From the NCBI GenBank assembly GCA_030840665.1, contig JAVEEB010000266.1:1-6751 (forward strand): 6,751 bases of DNA, given 5' to 3'. This DNA comes from Frankiaceae bacterium (lineage in GTDB: Bacteria; Actinomycetota; Actinomycetes; JAVEEB01). The notes under the pieces were generated by a model. The model was not told where the DNA came from. It worked only from the letters and a program-made list of their open reading frames with translations, and did no database searches. Numbering within the stretch: position 1 is the first letter of the stretch; each line of letters starts with the position of its first letter. Of this stretch, positions 6,038 to 6,751 are shown one piece after another. The translations under genes and the position numbers were made by a program.

Positions 6038-6751
6038 CACTCGGCCTTGGGCAGTGCGCAGATACGAGCGAGCACGCGAGGGACGACCTCTTCCCCGACC
6101 CGCAGTGCTTCTTCGAGATGCGGGTAGCCGGAGAGGATGAATTCGTCGATGCCGGCCGCGGCGTATTCGGCCAAACGGTCGGCGACCTCGTCGTGACTGC
6201 CGACCAAGGCTGTGCCGGCACCCTCGCGTACCAGGCCGATGCCGGCCCACAGGTTCGGCGCGACCTCGAGGTCGCGTGCGGATTTTCCTCCGTGCAACGC
6301 CGCCATCCGCGCCTGTCCCACGGAGTCCATGCGAGCAAAACGTTCTTGTGTACGCCGGATCGCTTCCGGGTCGAAGCGCGACTGGATGAGCTCGGCCTCC
6401 GCCCAGGCTTGCGCGGACGAATCCCTCGCGATGACGTGGAGCCTGATGCCGGTGCGCAAGTCGCGTCCCGCCGCGCGGGCCCTGTCCTGCAGGCGGTTCA
6501 CCCGCTCTGTCACGGCGCCCACTGGCTCGCCCCACATCAGCGCGACGTCGGCGAACGCGCTCGCGACGCCTTCCGCCGCCGGCGACGCGCCCCCGAAGTA
6601 TATGGGCACGTCGTGTCCCGACAGGCCGGTCAGTTGGGCGTTCGCGATGTGCACGTGGTCACCGTCGTACGTGACATTGTCCCCGGACAGCAGTCGCCGT
6701 ACGACGTCCAACGTCTCTGCAGTGCGCGCGTAGCGATCGTCGTGGCCGAGT
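6037..6751 (-). CDS. ssuD: FMNH2-dependent alkanesulfonate monooxygenase (SsuD), C-terminal part
   Basis: Two hundred and thirty-seven codons before the stop are present; the frame continues past the right window edge, so the N-terminal third or so (about 380 residues in E. coli SsuD) is missing. SsuD is a luciferase-family TIM-barrel enzyme that uses FMNH2 and O2 to release sulfite from alkanesulfonates in the cytoplasm. Family segments in order from the visible 5' end are HDDRYARTAETL (3-14), YFGGASPAAEG, LMWGEP, TGIRLHVIARD (the Arg and His correspond to E. coli Arg226 and His228), ARMDSVGQARMAALHGG, APNLWAGIGLVREGAGTALVG and SGYPHLEEA. The MDSVGQ and PNLWAG segments are characteristic of SsuD rather than other luciferase-like monooxygenases. 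The TTG at 6711 is an internal Leu codon, not a start. The stop overlaps the permease start (TGATG). The enzyme needs a flavin reductase such as SsuE, which is not in the window. Confidence 0.92.
   Translation of the reverse strand, partial: LGHDDRYARTAETLDVVRRLLSGDNVTYDGDHVHIANAQLTGLSGHDVPIYFGGASPAAEGVASAFADVALMWGEPVGAVTERVNRLQDRARAAGRDLRTGIRLHVIARDSSAQAWAEAELIQSRFDPEAIRRTQERFARMDSVGQARMAALHGGKSARDLEVAPNLWAGIGLVREGAGTALVGSHDEVADRLAEYAAAGIDEFILSGYPHLEEALRVGEEVVPRVLARICALPKAE

Noticed and set aside
6038..6535. Upstream extension of the permease frame as a 468-residue protein
   Set aside because: This stretch lies over the clearly coding SsuD gene in another frame and is Arg/Gly-rich like an antisense or shifted shadow. 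The TGATG start at 6037 gives a normal permease length.

Overview
The window is GC-rich DNA with GC-biased codons, strong Shine-Dalgarno sites, actinobacterial-type exported cell-wall enzymes and a sulfonate-uptake operon. It most likely comes from the chromosome of an actinomycete. I cannot name the genus from the sequence. No RNA gene, insertion sequence, CRISPR array or prophage gene is visible.

Left part (1-2161): two exported proteins are encoded divergently around a 272-bp intergenic region. The leftward gene (177-923) joins a bulb-type mannose-binding (B-) lectin domain to a C-terminal lysozyme-like/lytic transglycosylase domain. The rightward gene (1196-2095) joins the same kind of lectin domain to an NlpC/P60 cysteine peptidase domain. 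Together they carry a putative glycan-cutting and a putative stem-peptide-cutting enzyme on the same type of sugar-binding module. The region between them is roughly mirror-symmetric. A 16-bp element occurs twice in opposite orientation (15/16 identical), each copy is followed inward by a short GCATT(T)CCGA block, and each gene has a GC-rich hairpin just before its Shine-Dalgarno. A strong hairpin terminator (2128-2161) ends the rightward gene. A short leftward reading frame at 1-56 may be the start of another gene cut by the window edge.

Middle part (2162-3166): one rightward gene encodes a soluble aldo/keto reductase of the diketogulonate-reductase-like type with an intact catalytic tetrad. 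It is convergent with the transport operon and probably unrelated in function.

Right part (3217-6751): a compact leftward operon for organosulfonate sulfur acquisition. Its order is SsuD-type FMNH2-dependent alkanesulfonate monooxygenase (cut by the right window edge), membrane permease, substrate-binding lipoprotein, ATPase. Two of its three junctions overlap (a TGATG stop/start and a 14-bp overlap), which suggests translational coupling. The binding lipoprotein resembles TauA (taurine) more than SsuA, although the enzyme is SsuD rather than the TauD dioxygenase, so substrate range is uncertain. The FMN reductase that SsuD needs is not in the window.
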